From Bryoerythrophyllum caledonicum (Eukaryota; Streptophyta; Bryopsida; Pottiales; Pottiaceae), in assembly GCA_963971425.1 (NCBI GenBank), contig OZ020517.1:994501-1058500 (forward strand): a stretch of DNA of 64,000 nt, given 5' to 3'. Positions 24,243-35,583 of this stretch are shown piece by piece. Positions within the stretch are counted from its first letter, which is position 1, and each line of letters starts with the position of its first letter. The notes beneath the pieces are model-generated. The model searched no databases, was not told the DNA's origin, and was given only the letters and a program-made list of their open reading frames with translations. A program made the translations under genes and the position numbers.

Positions 24243-25493
24243 GGGCCAATTTACATTATGGTGGAGAAGTCCACCGGTCATGAATCCTAGGGGAATTCTG
24301 AAATTTGATTGGCCAAGAGTGACGCTCTTCTCCGATGGAGGTTTACACTACGGCCAAGAGTCCTCCGGTGGAGAACTTTGTGCATGGATGAAAAAATGAC
24401 ATGGCTGCCAATGTGGCAACACTTTTTGGAGGGGAGCTTCTCCGGCTGTCAAGTTTCTTGGGCGAGCAAAAAGCCTCGGACAAGAAACATGGCCTCCGGA
24501 GAACTCCAACTTGAACAAAATATTCATGCAATGCTTCTATTCTCATCCTACACTACCTATGCATGTGTTGTCCTAAACATTCCAAGGTCATTTTTGAAGG
24601 TTTAGGGCTTCTTTTTAGGCATTTTAACATGCTCCACCGCATAGTATTGTAGGATGAGAATTAGGTTTTAGATTTTTTGTATTAATTAGGTTTTAATTCC
24701 ATGTTAAAATGCATTAATTAGGTTTTAGATTTTTTGCATTTTAACATGGAATTTAAAAAATGTTATGAACGTCAAATTTGTAATCAAGAGTTTCAAATCT
24801 ATTTTGGATAAGCACAAATTGCAACACACATATGCAAATTCCACACACCTACAAACTCAACTTGCAATTACAATCTCAATTTCACACACCCACAAACTCA
24901 ATTTGCAATTACAATCTCAAAACTTGCAATCTCACCTCAGAACTTGTAATTTCAATCTCCACAACTCAAATATGCAATTTTGCAAGTCCAACTTTGTATG
25001 CCAACCTCCAAGATCACAACTCCAACTTCACAACTTTTTCACTCCAAGTTTACAACTCATAATTTACAATTCAATCTTTTAGTGCTTAACTCAAAAAATT
25101 CATGTTATGAAAGAAGTTCCAAAACATTGCCAAATATATTTTATTTTTTAATCAATGCAATTTTTTTAAAATTTCAATACAATGGTCGTTTATTATCCGG
25201 TAAGGCTTCTACTATAGTCGGCTATGACCATTTTGTGAAGTAGTCCAATGAAGATATCCGATACACTTCTCCTTTATATGGTTACACTACGGCCGGTCAA
25301 GACCTCTTCATGAAGTTGTCCGGTACACTTCTCCTCTAGGTGGTTACACTACGGCCGGTCAAGACCTCTTGACACATTTTTTTATTGTCTTTTCCTCTTC
25401 TCCGGCACATCCTCCCTTGCCTCAAATAACCATGTCTTGGGCTGAAGTTCTTGACCGACCGGTGCACTTCTCCACCGTAGTGTAAACTGGCCC
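24243..25493. mobile_element. Tourist-like (PIF/Harbinger) element nested in Ty3/gypsy
   Basis: The ends are inverted repeats of about 40 bp beginning GGGCCARTTTACAYTAYGG, and TTA is duplicated at 24240-24242 and 25494-25496. TTA/TAA duplications with GGG/GGC-starting ends are the hallmark of PIF/Harbinger MITEs. There is no transposase. Inner parts include CACAAACTCAA/TTGCAATTACAATCTC repeats (24840-24990) and a segment (24725-24820) that reappears inverted at 56085-56170. Confidence 0.85.
25260..25372. repeat. 62-bp tandem duplication inside the Tourist-like element
   Basis: Two units share CACTTCTCCT followed by GGTTACACTACGGCCGGTCA and AGACCTCTT. A third, looser relative sits near 24335 (GGTTTACACTACGGCCAAGA). 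The words overlap the terminal-repeat vocabulary, so they may be subterminal binding repeats. Confidence 0.6.
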
Positions 25494-26233
25494 TTAACTA
25501 ACCAGGGTCGTTTCTTGCGTCAATCCCACCTTCTCTTCCTTGCTAAACTCCGTCCCCATTTTTGAAGATACAATCTTCTCCTTATCAATTTCTCTTATGG
25601 TCATAATCTGTACCTTCGAGGGTTTGTTGGAGGGGCCATAGGAGATGCTAGGTTTATCACCCCCTTAGCTCATGGTGGCGTTAGCCATTTGCAACCATAG
25701 ACGGCCTAGGAGTAATGAAAAGCCTCTTTAGCTGCATACATCTTGATCACATGGAAAGTGACTAAATATTCCATTCCAGCTGTGATCATGCAGAAATTTT
25801 GAATTTGGCCAAGAGGTTTAGATGGGCTTTGATCCGCCATGTTCAATACAAATGGTGAAGGTCCTGTCAAGCTTTATCCAAGTTTCTCCATGGTGTGGAA
25901 AGGCATAATATTCAGCCGACTCTCTACATTGATTTACACATGAGGTATCACCTTATCCACTATCTCCACTTCGATTTCTGCCGCTTGCACAACAAATGGT
26001 TTGACTCCCCTTTTATTTCTAGCCACTAATTTTGACTTGACCCTTGATTTACGTTTTACTATTGGTAAGCCGGTCTTTAAGCTTTTTCTCATTAGAGGAG
26101 AAACTTCCAACAACTGTGCCAGCGTGATGTCCGCCTTCACCCTTTGCAAGTCCTTCCATAAATTATAAACCCAAGGTTTGACACTTGGAGTCCTTTGTCC
26201 TATGGCTTTGAACTCATCTATTGGAATCCCCAT

Positions 26234-26580
26234 TAGAGAAGTTTTGGGGTCTCCAAAAGGCCCTGCAAGGCCGAGTTGGGCAAGTACAGATTTGGCGCCA
26301 ATGACGCATGGGCAGCAATGACTCAGCTGGGGACAACCTCATGGGCATTATTATCAAGTGCAATGTATCAGTGCACAGTACAACGGTGTACATGCCGTGG
26401 CAATTGGAGCAAGGCCATGCTAGCCCTTCTGGCCATCGTGGCAGCAGTCAGTTAATTCCTTTTCATTCGTGATTGGGATTTATGTTGTCCTTTCTAAAAA
26501 TATTAAAATCAAAAGGACATCAGTTGTACTTGCCAAAACGAGATTTTAACTTCAAAGTCAACCTATTGTGCTTAGGAAAT
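26234..26580. other. Gene-free spacer
   Basis: No gene is seen. The start is G/C-richer and may be the upstream remainder of the gypsy copy; the rest is AT-rich without structure. Confidence 0.35.
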
Positions 26581-26697
26581 AGTAGTATAATATGCCAACA
26601 AGGCATTAGTGTACTAAGTGAATATTAGTAAAATATGTCGACAAGGAGTTGGTGTACAAATTAAATATTAGTATAATATGCCAACAAGATGTTAGTA
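26581..26697. repeat. 44-bp tandem repeat, 2.7 copies
   Basis: Units start TAGTATAATATGCCAACAAG and end GTACTAAGTGAATAT or a close variant. Three imperfect units lie in direct order. Confidence 0.65.
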
Positions 26698-26795
26698 GGG
26701 CGGGAAGGAGAAAAATGAAGTGGCTGGAAGACATGTGAGATGTGGCATGTGGCATGTTTTGGATGCCCCAAGTATTCCTTAACTTTCGGTCTATT

Positions 26796-27065
26796 CCTTG
26801 AATTTTGCTGCAGCACAGCCTCCTTGCGAGGATCAATGCAAGTCTTATTTTCACGCTATCTGTAGTGTAGGGGTTTGCTTGTAGTCCTTCACAAAAACCT
26901 TCATTGTTGATACAAACCATATGTGTTGTTTGCCCAGATCTTCTAATGAGGATACATCCGCATATTGTTGCCATGAATTTTGCTGCTGCAGCAAAGTTCC
27001 TGTTTGGATCGAAGTTCTTGTTTTCACGCTGTTTGTGGTCAAGTCTAGTGCTTTGCTTGGTGATT
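26796..27065. repeat. Pair of diverged direct repeats, period about 180 bp
   Basis: GAATTTTGCTGCAGCA...TTTTCACGCTATCTGTAG (about 26796-26880) recurs as GAATTTTGCTGCTGCAGCA...TTTTCACGCTGTTTGTGG (about 26976-27060). No coding content is recognised. Confidence 0.5.
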
Positions 27066-27474
27066 CACTTCTTGCATTGTAATGTTAAGTGAACTTTAGG
27101 ATTCTTCTCCTAAAATTAAGTGAAAACGTGAACAAGAATTTCATATAGTATAGCCAGAGAAAAGTTCCAAATGTCGAGTGTAGATTAGTTAAGAGTTGAA
27201 TTCAAATTACTTGAATCATGACAAAAAAATTCTTTCCTCAATTGATAGATTGCTACAAAGTAGCATCACTTCTAACTTCATTTCTAACTGAACAAGCGGT
27301 TGAGTGGTGGTTTCCATTAAAAAATTCTTCAAGTTGCTTCAACTTCAAGAATCATGAACCATGGAATATAAATGGCCTAAAGTATAGATGCGGTATTATG
27401 TGTCTTAGATTCACTCTTCAATTTAAACTTTCTTGTGAGCTTTAGTTGTGCATGATTTGTAACTTCCCTTCAAC

Positions 27475-28611
27475 ATGGCACTAAGGGACGTTACAAATAC
27501 CAACAGTAGTAGTTATATTCCTCAGGTGAAGTTGAATTCTAGGTATGCTTTAGTTATCAAGAGAGGAGTGCTCTTAGAAAATCAAGATGGTCATGCAAAC
27601 TTTGCAACAAGGAGGGCAGCAGGTGAAACTCACATTGATCTTTGGATTGACGGTGGCTTATATCTAGTGGATCGAGCTACAAATTCTCCTCCATGCTTTA
27701 ACACAACAAAAACATATTTAGAGTTTTTATGCCATGGAAGGGGGTATGTTGGGCTACACAAAGCGCTTGAGCGGTGCTGGCATGAATGGCACCTTGATGG
27801 ACTTGTAGTCAACAATTTGAATTTATGAGGCAGATATTTGTCGTCTTCAACAAGAATACGAGGTCCAACGTGGTATAGTTGAAAGTATGTCAGAGAGGAC
27901 AACTGAGCTTGTATAGGAGCGCAATTGATTGCAAAGTGAAGTGGGCAATTTAGAAGCAACATGTGAAGAATTGAGGATGTCATTCACGACAACAGCTCAA
28001 AGAAGCCAGGAGACAATGAATTCTTTGGAGGCGGATTTGTCAAGATGCAAGGCATCATATGAGAAGCTACAAGTAGATGTACAGTATATGGTAGAAACTC
28101 CAAGGGGACATCGTAAACGTGTACACGTGGGGAGCATGAAGAACATAGATGAACTTGCACTAGGTTTTGAGTGTTGACCCTCTCTCGTTGCATGTCGGGT
28201 CTCGAGTCTATCTATCAATCTGAATGGGGTACTTCAATTTACATGGTAGATTCACGCAATGCCAAATGGCGCCGAATAGTATTGAAAGCACAGATTCAAC
28301 CTTGACTAGTCAATCTCCTACAGCAATCAAATAAAGCATGTGGAGAGAAGAAAAGGTTGGACAGGGTAGGGGATTCTTAGATTGCTACAACACGTGCTAT
28401 TGCAAATTTTCTATCCGTTGGTGAGGCTTTGAGGTTGGGAGAGCAGCCTAGGATAAGTCTGGCAAATGCAATTGCAACAAAGACTACCTTTAAGAAGATA
28501 CAAAGGGAGTTGAGTGAAAAAGTGATGTTGGAAGTGTGTGATGGCAACAATGGGTTGAAACTTGGGAAAGTTGTCCAACCGGAACCACTCAAGATTGGTC
28601 TGCCATCCTAA
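27475..28611 (+). pseudogene. Unrecognised decayed gene with coiled coil
   Basis: An intact 117-codon frame starts at an ATG (27475: MALRDVTNTNSSSYIPQVKL). It is followed in other frames by a coiled-coil-like stretch (NLEATCEELRMSFTTTAQRS and SLEADLSRCKASYEKLQVDV, 27929-28170), then a last open stretch ending KVVQPEPLKIGLPS at 28611. The pieces share strand and direction and look like one former protein, but no single frame spans them. I do not recognise the family. It separates two Ty3/gypsy remnants, so it could be a captured host gene or part of another element. Confidence 0.3.
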
Positions 28612-28619
28612 GGACTTGA

Positions 28620-29896
28620 TTTGTAGCCTCGAACGAGGTTTACCCTAAATCAAAGGTTGTATCTTCAAGTATGAGGTTCACCCCGGATCCACCATCAACC
28701 GGAATTTTGGAAATGATGCATCCTTCCACCTCCACCTCCAACTTCATGAGTATAGGAAGTTGAGAGAAGGTAAGAGTGAGGGCATCCTTCTTTGCCTTCA
28801 TCTCCTTGGTCATGCGCCCTCCGACAAGTCTATTCTTTCATTGCGTGATCTCTTGGTGCAGGGTCACCTGAAGGTCCTCTATCTTCTTTGCTTGTTGCAC
28901 GGTGGTGGACATAATGTAGGCAAAACCTTCCTCCTTTGCCTTTTCTACCTTAGTCACTTCAAAGTCTTGGTGCTTCTTGAAGCTGGAATTAAGGATCTCT
29001 TTGAAGAGATGGTTAGCAATAACACCATGAAGAATTGGGCTTTGAATTTTTACTTACTAGGTAGAGAAATGTGCAATGCTATAGTATGCTTTACTTACCT
29101 TTCCCACCACGTCAACCTCATCAATTTTGAGGATGAAAGGTCTGATCTCCTTAAGGAGGAGAATCCCATCAATCTCAGGTTTCAAGAGGTGTAATTTGAT
29201 AAGCCCAGACCATACACCCTTTTATCCCCTTCTTGTTTAAGACTTAAACAATAAATGGAGATAGGTTCAATGACTTTCTTACCATGGAGGATGTCCATGA
29301 CTTTGAGACAATTAACAACCATTGCATAGACAGTATCATACAAGATTGGATTAGAAGGAAGCTCAAAACTAATAGCAATTTGAAAATCTAGAGCCAAATC
29401 TGTGCCTAAATCAACAGGGATGTTTGCGAGCGCTTGTGTGAGGTTATAGTGTTGCCCACCAAGACCTCCTGCTCCTCTTGATTGTGGGTAGAAGAATTGT
29501 GGGTTGCGCAGGAAGGCAATTCTTGCTTGTTTGATTTCCCATGCCTCTTTTTTCTTAAGGCCTATGGTCACCATGTCTTCAACTGTCTCCGTTGAAAAGT
29601 TCTTCAAGTCCTTCCTCCATTGCTAGTTCCTCCATGACCTGGAAGCCGAGCCAAAACTCAAATAAACTAACTTCCAGGATTGAGATGGGGACCATACCTT
29701 CTTCACCCGTGACTACTTCTTGGACGGGCTTTTGTTTCTTGTTAAAGTTTACTGTTGCATGACGTTGCATTTTTTCTTCGTCACCTTGGAGCCGCTTGAG
29801 ACTCTCCGTGTGAGACTCGACCTCCATGCGGTCATCGTATTTGAGGCTTGTTTTAACACTCCGTGTGTCCATGCCTATCCCTGCTCTTGCCACCAC
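28620..29896 (-). mobile_element. Ty3/gypsy fossil: gag/protease-like piece
   Basis: Minus-strand frames give a basic/acidic gag-like stretch (29182-29896), then, at about 28650-28740, the words ISKIPVDGGSGVNLILEDT. The latter match the aspartic-protease active-site surroundings of Ty3/gypsy pol. The protease here is of a different lineage from that at 25.7 kb, so this is a separate broken copy. LTRs were not found. Confidence 0.5.
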
Positions 29897-30234
29897 AATT
29901 ACAAAAGTCTGTCCAAAAAAAAGGGATAAGATAGCTTACCTGAAGTGTCTTCCACTGTCGTTGTGGAAATTGAGGAGGTCGTTGGTGGAGGTTTGAGAGT
30001 CGTTGTAGGCGGTTGAGAGTATATTGTGGGAGATTGTAGGATTGCAAGGAGGGATTAGAGGGTTGATGGAGAGGTTTAGGGGGTCCCTGGAGAGTGTTTG
30101 GAGCGGTAGGGGTGTAAGAAAATTGTTGCGGGTGGTCTTTGCAGGAGGTCTTGTAGGTCGTTAGGTCGGAGGGGATTGTTGGAAGGGGTTCGCATGAGTC
30201 AACTTGAAGGTTGATGGCTCAGACTCTCTGATTC

Positions 30235-31060
30235 TCGCACTGGGGTTCTTTGACAAGTTGTGTTTTAGCACTTGCGCTCTCTTTCTCGTTGGGTTCTCAC
30301 ACTTATGCAGGTTCTTTCACTTGTGCAGGTTCAACCGAGACTCTCTGTTTCTAGCTCTAGGTTCTGGTACTTGTGTTCTAGATTCTGGCACTTGCGCTCT
30401 TGGTTCTCACATTTGTGCTCTTGGTTCTCACACTTGCGCTTAGGATTATTGCACTTGGGCTCTAGGTTGTGGTACTTGCGCAATGCTTGTCTTTTGAGCT
30501 AGAAAGACCAGGATCAAAGCTCACACTTGCACTCTGAGTTTTGGCACTTTTGCACAGTTCAGACTGAGTTTTTGGGCAGTAGTTGTTCCTCACAAAGTTG
30601 TTGTTCCACAGTGCCAGTACTATTTGGTCTTGATGATGTTGGTCTTGGTCTTGATGATGTTGGTCTTGGTCTTCATGATGTTGGTCTCGGTCTTGATGAT
30701 GTTGTTGGATCTTGATTGTTGGATGGATTCTCGCACCTTTGCAAGTTTTCACACTTGCGCAGGTTCAATCGAGACTCTCTAATTCTGGCTCCGGGTTTTG
30801 GTACTTGCTTTCTAAGTTCTGGCATTTGAGCTCTTAGTTCTCGCACTTGCGCTCTAGGTTCTAATACTTCCGCATTGCTCGTCTTTTGAGCTAGAAAGAC
30901 CAGAATCAAAGCTCACACTTACACTCTGGGTTCTAGCACTTGCGCACTGATCAGATTCAGTACTTGGACGGTTGTTGTTCCTCACAAATCTATTGTTAAA
31001 AAGTGCCAGCACTATTCGGTCTTGATGATCTTGATCTCGGTCTTGATGATGTTGTTGGAT
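30235..31060 (-). repeat. 21-bp periodic repeat, duplicated block, heptad-like
   Basis: At least six consecutive 21-bp units (GTTCTGGYACTTGYGYTCTAG) at 30350-30490, and four 21-bp units of another type (GGTCTTGATGATGTTGGTCTT) at 30627-30711. The whole block of about 400 bp recurs, diverged, at 30737-31060. On the minus strand the units read as seven-residue repeats such as KCENQER and DQDQHHQ, giving coiled-coil-like heptads. No complete gene is visible. It may be the N-terminal gag-like region of the retroelement piece at 28620-29896, on the same strand. Confidence 0.6.
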
Positions 31061-31120
31061 CTTGTGCGGTCTTGGTGTTGATGCAGTTGTTGGGCTGGTT
31101 CTCGTAGAGTGCTTAGTCGG

Positions 31121-31220
31121 TGTTGTCTTGGTATCTCAGGGCAAAGTCATTGGTGATGTCTTAGTATCTCAGGGCGAGGCCGCTAGTGATGCCTTGGTAT
31201 TGCAGGGTCAGTTTTGGGGT
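31121..31220. repeat. 33-bp tandem repeat, three copies
   Basis: Units begin GTCTTGGTATCTCAGGGC and end GTGAT. The 33-bp length keeps reading frame, as does the 21-bp array just to the left. Confidence 0.6.
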
Positions 31221-32310
31221 TGCGAATTAGGTAGCTGCTTTTGGTCAGTCTTCGTTGAGTGTTGCTACATCCTTGCAGTTTGTTGTGTTGATTGTAGGAC
31301 GATGGGCGTTTGTAGGCATTGACCTTGGCTTGGTCATGGCAAGTTTAAGGGTAGCGGATGCTTGATGTGGCGTCTCTTGTAGGCCTGCAAAATTTCTAGG
31401 AAAAAATGTGCAGCGCTTTTGCGCTCTACTGCGGATGTGAAGATCTCTATGTGTGTGCACGAGATTATCTTTAGCTAGGGTTAGGTTATTTTCTATCTGA
31501 TTATATTATTGTTGTCGCTATTAGTGATATATATAATTTGTTGAATTATATCAAAAAGAAGATTGTAAGACAAAGAGTGTTGGTTTATAAAGTGTGAGTT
31601 ACATATCTACTGCAGTAACAGAAAGGGTGAGTAGTGGATTTCAATGATGGTTCTCACGGGGGTATGATGCGTTTCTTGTTGCCGAGATCTGGGGCGCGCG
31701 CGCTTGCTGCTACTAAGTGCATTGCTCTCTAGGTCTGTGGATGCAATTGCTTGAGCTCCGCGTTCCAATGTTGGGGCGTGTGCTCCTGCTGCTTCAGACT
31801 GTGTAGTGACTTAGTACAAATGCTGTGGATCTTGATCTGTGGAGAGTTGTTGTTGTTTTGGAATTGTGTTGGTCTTGTCTTTCTTGAAGTAGTGTAAGAT
31901 AAATCTCTCGGTCAAAGGGGATACGGTGACTAAGAAAGAAGCATGTAGATCTGGTATCCAGCCTTAAGATCTGGGGCAGATCTTGTGGTATGAGACTTAG
32001 CTAGATCTATGTGCCAACACTTGCTCCCAAACTTTTCAATAAACGCACATCATAGATCTAACACAAATCTTACATTCACTCCTCTATCCCCAAATCTGCT
32101 GCTTGTGAGCTTCTTCCAACATGGTTTGCTTCCCCAGCATCTCCTTCCTCTCAGATCTAAGATGTATGGGGAGCTCTCACCAAGGCCAGCCACCTCTCGG
32201 TGCCCACAATCTTGTTTTTGAGACTAAGTCCCACCTCCCCTAACGAGAAATTTTGGAGCTCACTTAGCCATCGAGTTAGTTTGTGCGCACAAATTGCTAA
32301 CACCAAACCC
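31221..32310. other. Gene-free stretch
   Basis: No supported gene. It is TTG-rich on the plus strand up to about 31900, in the style of the neighbouring repeats, and may be LTR or leader of the adjacent fossil. Several AGATCT words occur around 31690-32160. Confidence 0.35.
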
Positions 32311-32323
32311 AATTAACCCTTTA

Positions 32324-33213
32324 ATCCCTAAATGAAAAAAGTCTTGAGGTGGGCTTTTGCAAATCTCGGGCATGTGTCCATGGTTGCAATTTATATTCGC
32401 AATTCTTGAAATTTTGTTTAGAGATGCAAGAAGACTAGAGGTACATGGAAGTATAAGTCTTATTATCAAGTGTTGGCACGTTGGGCAACTCCAAAAACTT
32501 TTGCTAGAACACTCTAGTAAATTTGAGATTTTCAATACTTGCAAGTAATATTATTTTCTTTCAATGACATATTGTCAAAAAAACATTTATTTTCTTTAGT
32601 GGAAAAATGCATTTTATCCCAAGTCAAAGATTTTCACACATTGTCGGGCAAGGAACCAAAAAAACTTCTTCATTTCCACATAAAATTTTGAGATCTTCGT
32701 AACTTTCACTTTTTTTTCTATCACAAGACGTGATGTAAACCTTCTTATTGACTGTTCACATCATTATTCTTAAAACATATTTTGTTCCCAAAAAATGAAA
32801 ACGTGAAATGGCAATTTTTGAACCTCCATTTCTTGATTGGTTGGTTTGAATATGCTACACCCCTTTTCTCCTTCAAAAAATTGGTGTATAAGGAGTTAAT
32901 ACCATGATCCACATGATCATACAATATTTAGACCTTGTGTAGTGCAAAACTTTGACACCAAGTAAAGTCAAAATCTGCTAATTCACTCAAAGTAGGAATG
33001 AAAATGAACAATTTTTTACAATTTAAACACCATAATCTTTCAATTTGTGTGGTCAAATTTGAAGAATTTTGTGAGTATGTTATTTACCAAGTGTTGATTG
33101 AGATCCTACGATTGAAACTTGAATTACAATTTTTTGTTTCCTTCCTTATTCATTGCATTAGAATTAACAATTTTGAAGTGTTTTGGTGTGAAATTGTCAA
33201 GGAAACCTAGGGG
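32324..33213. mobile_element. TTAA-family element, 890 bp
   Basis: The left end follows TTAA (32320-32323) and reads TCCCTAAATGAAAAAAGTC. The right end reads GTCAAGGAAACCTAGGGG and is followed by TTGA. It aligns along most of its length with the 770-bp element at 53743-54512 and in part with 580-1962. Non-coding. Confidence 0.7.
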
Positions 33214-33264
33214 TTGAGGCCAATGAGCTTTTCTAGCTTGCAAGAATCTACCAGTGTTCTAGAT

Positions 33265-33495
33265 CATGCGAAACAACATCTACGCACACTATACATTTAA
33301 TTGCAACCTTACTTCGTGAAAATCATTGTAGCTCACCGATGCTTGCACCGATTTTTTAGGCGCTAGTCCCAATAGATGCCTATCTTCCTCCACCAACATG
33401 CCACAATTTAAATTTTTCATGGAGGCAGCCCATAGCGTTTGCTATCGAGATTACCATGCCAAAACAATCCAAAATGGACATCATGCCTTGAAGGA
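33265..33495. mobile_element. Half copy of the long-hairpin element
   Basis: Matches the right half of the 472-bp element at 39279-39750 (ACATCTACGCAC, CAATAGATGCC, CTTCCTCCACC, CATGGAGGCAGCCCATAG, AAACAATCCAAAATGGA). It ends CCTTGAAGGA before TCAA. The left arm is absent. Confidence 0.65.
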
Positions 33496-33818
33496 TCAAG
33501 AGCTAAATAAGAGGTGTTGCATTTAATCAAAATATGTTAGCAAGTGCAATTTTAAAACTCAAAACTCACATGTATATATAGTCTATTTTAGATACCAAAA
33601 CATTTCTAATTACTCAAGAAACCAAAACAAATAAATCGAAACTATTTGTAAAGTATTAAATAGACCAAAGACTTTTCTTAGTATGATATAATAGAGTTAT
33701 CTTTAAAATAGAAGGAATGACCTCCTTTGTCACCCCTTCTTTGTTTTCTTATAATACTAAATAGGACCACATTGAGAGGGGGACTTGCCTTAGGACTATT
33801 GTAGGGAAAACCTATTAG

Positions 33819-34388
33819 CCTTTAAAGGACCATTCCCCGTGTTGGGGACATTTTCCATTTTGGGCACGTTCCTACCGTCCCGATTTTTATTATGAATTTT
33901 TTGGATTTTTTATGAAGATGCGACATAGTAGTATCTTTGTAAGAATATAATTTTTTTTCCACACCGGACCATTAAAAAGTAAGTTAAGCTATTCTAAGTG
34001 CAAAACTGGAGACTCGTGGTAGCTCCAAAAAATCTCTAGAAGTTTCTATTGAAATTAAGATGTAGAATATTACTCTTTGAAAGTGTCAAAAATATTTTTT
34101 GTCTTTAATGTAAAAAAACATTTGAACCCTTGTCAAACATTTCCACACACTGTCTAGCAAGGGGGAAAAAAACTTTTTCTTGCACTTCAAACGCTATAAT
34201 TATCTTCATATCTGTGTAGTGGATTGCAACCAAACAAAAATATGGCATGTTTATATAGGAGTCTACAGTAAGATCCTATAATTAAAAAAACCCAATATTT
34301 TACTTTAAAATGTGGTTTTCATGCATCTTTTTGACATTGGCAATTTTGGACTAGTTTTTGAGCAAAATTGGGCATGGTCCTTTAAGGG
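33819..34388. mobile_element. TTAA-family element, 570 bp
   Basis: Ends CCTTTAAAGGACCAT and ATGGTCCTTTAAGGG form inverted repeats with one mismatch in 15. Flanks are TTAG and TGAT, so the TTAA has decayed. Inner words at 34120-34330 match 1790-1960 of the first element. Confidence 0.65.
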
Positions 34389-35224
34389 TGATAAAGAATT
34401 TGGGTACTATGGAGGTGCTCTACCTTACAAGAGATAGGCTCTAAGAATATCAATTTCTATTACAACTCATGCATTCCATCACTACAGAAAACAAAATAGA
34501 AAAAAAAACATAGGATTTTCTAACACTCTATTTTTTGCCATTTTAAAATTTCATCCAAATTCACCCTCTCTATCCTCTTGTGGTAGGACTTTTGGATTAA
34601 CCCTCAACTTTTAAATGTCATAGGTGGCTACAGTAAGTTATGCTATTCTAAGTGCAAAACTGGAGCCTTATCATGTTCAAATACAACACCATACATGTAG
34701 AATAGAGGACCATGTTGCAACTTCTCAAGCATGATCTAAATTAAAATTATTATGTATCATTGGATCAAGCTCAACACAAGTACAAAATCTTGTAACTATC
34801 TAAGTTTTCCTGAAAGTCACCAAAATACACTGGATAGGTACCCCGAATCTTAGGGTCTTATGTTAGTAACCGGGACCACATGCACATGGTGTCTTGCCTT
34901 AGGAAAGGTTTGGGGGAACTATTGGTCAACCCTGTGAGAACTTAGGGTACTATGGGGGAGCTTTAGCTTGCATGGGGTAGGGCCCAAGAACATTGATTGC
35001 AAAGCATTTCATTGGTGCAGAAAAAGGCGATAAGAAATTTCCTCATGCTCTCTTTCTTTCCGTTTATACATCTCATACTCTCTGGCACCATATTCCTCCT
35101 GACTTGCCCATTTGGGAAGCACTTTCAAGAAAACTCTAGTGTATGTATCAAGTCTTACATCTTACATGTCAAATACACAAAAAACATCATGTTGCAACCC
35201 AAACATGGTTTCTCTAACCTCTAA
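34389..35224. other. Spacer with element remnants
   Basis: No gene. A start-like TTAACCCTC occurs at about 34597, followed by TTTTAAATGTCATAGGTGGC, a phrase shared with the 226-bp family at 35225, so a partial copy is likely. Confidence 0.4.
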
Positions 35225-35450
35225 GGGTTAAATGTCATAAGGTGCCACTGGTGGCTACAATATTCTACATGTACGGTGTCGTATTTGATCACGATAAGGT
35301 TAAGATATTGACATGACCTCCTAATGAAAGATGTTAGTTGATGAATCTTCAACCCAAAGGTGTAAGTCTTGCTAAACTTTAATACATTTTCCATATTCCA
35401 CAGAGTAAAATACGTCCCTGCATGTACGATTCCCGACTGACGTTTAAGGG
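35225..35450. mobile_element. 226-bp TTAA-family MITE
   Basis: Begins GGGTTAAATGTCATAAGG after CTAA and ends TGACGTTTAAGGG before TTAA (35451-35454). It aligns end to end with the 227-bp copy at 42112-42338 (AATGAAAGATGTTA, CTTGCTAAA, GACGTTTAAGGG). Matching length and ends in two separate places define a mobile unit. Confidence 0.7.
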
Positions 35451-35583
35451 TTAATCAAACGTTCTCGATTGAACACGAGAAACACCGGTGATACTGGTCT
35501 GATATGCCTTTAATACCCTCCTATTACCCATCCCGATACCATCTCGATACCGCCTTAATACCCTCCTGAGCCCTCGCCGCATA

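Larger units (their letters stand above)
22258..26233 (-). mobile_element. Ty3/gypsy pol fossil: protease, RT, RNase H
   Basis: Minus-strand order 5' to 3': a gag-pol linker and protease-like region at about 25700-26233 (words of the type LTGPSPFVLNMADQSPS), a further piece at 23880-24161, reverse transcriptase at about 22800-23690 (DWVSPMVLVKKKNKKLRLCV, DYRKLN, TPWGTFMWHVMPFGLCNAP) and RNase H at 22258-22779 (YCDASAVAVGSVL, ADHLSRI). The copy is broken, with several breaks spread through pol. It is also split by a 1.25-kb DNA element at 24243-25493, which must be younger. Neither LTR was located. It is an old, decayed copy. Confidence 0.85.

Noticed and set aside
24765-25243. Asn/His/Thr-rich plus frames
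   Set aside because: Produced by CACAAACTCAA/TTGCAATTACAATC repeats inside the Tourist-like element.
30204-30502. Plus-strand frames with WFSHLCS-type repeats; also a possible CRISPR-like array
   Set aside because: The units are contiguous 21-bp tandem copies without spacers, and the minus-strand reading is the more protein-like one.
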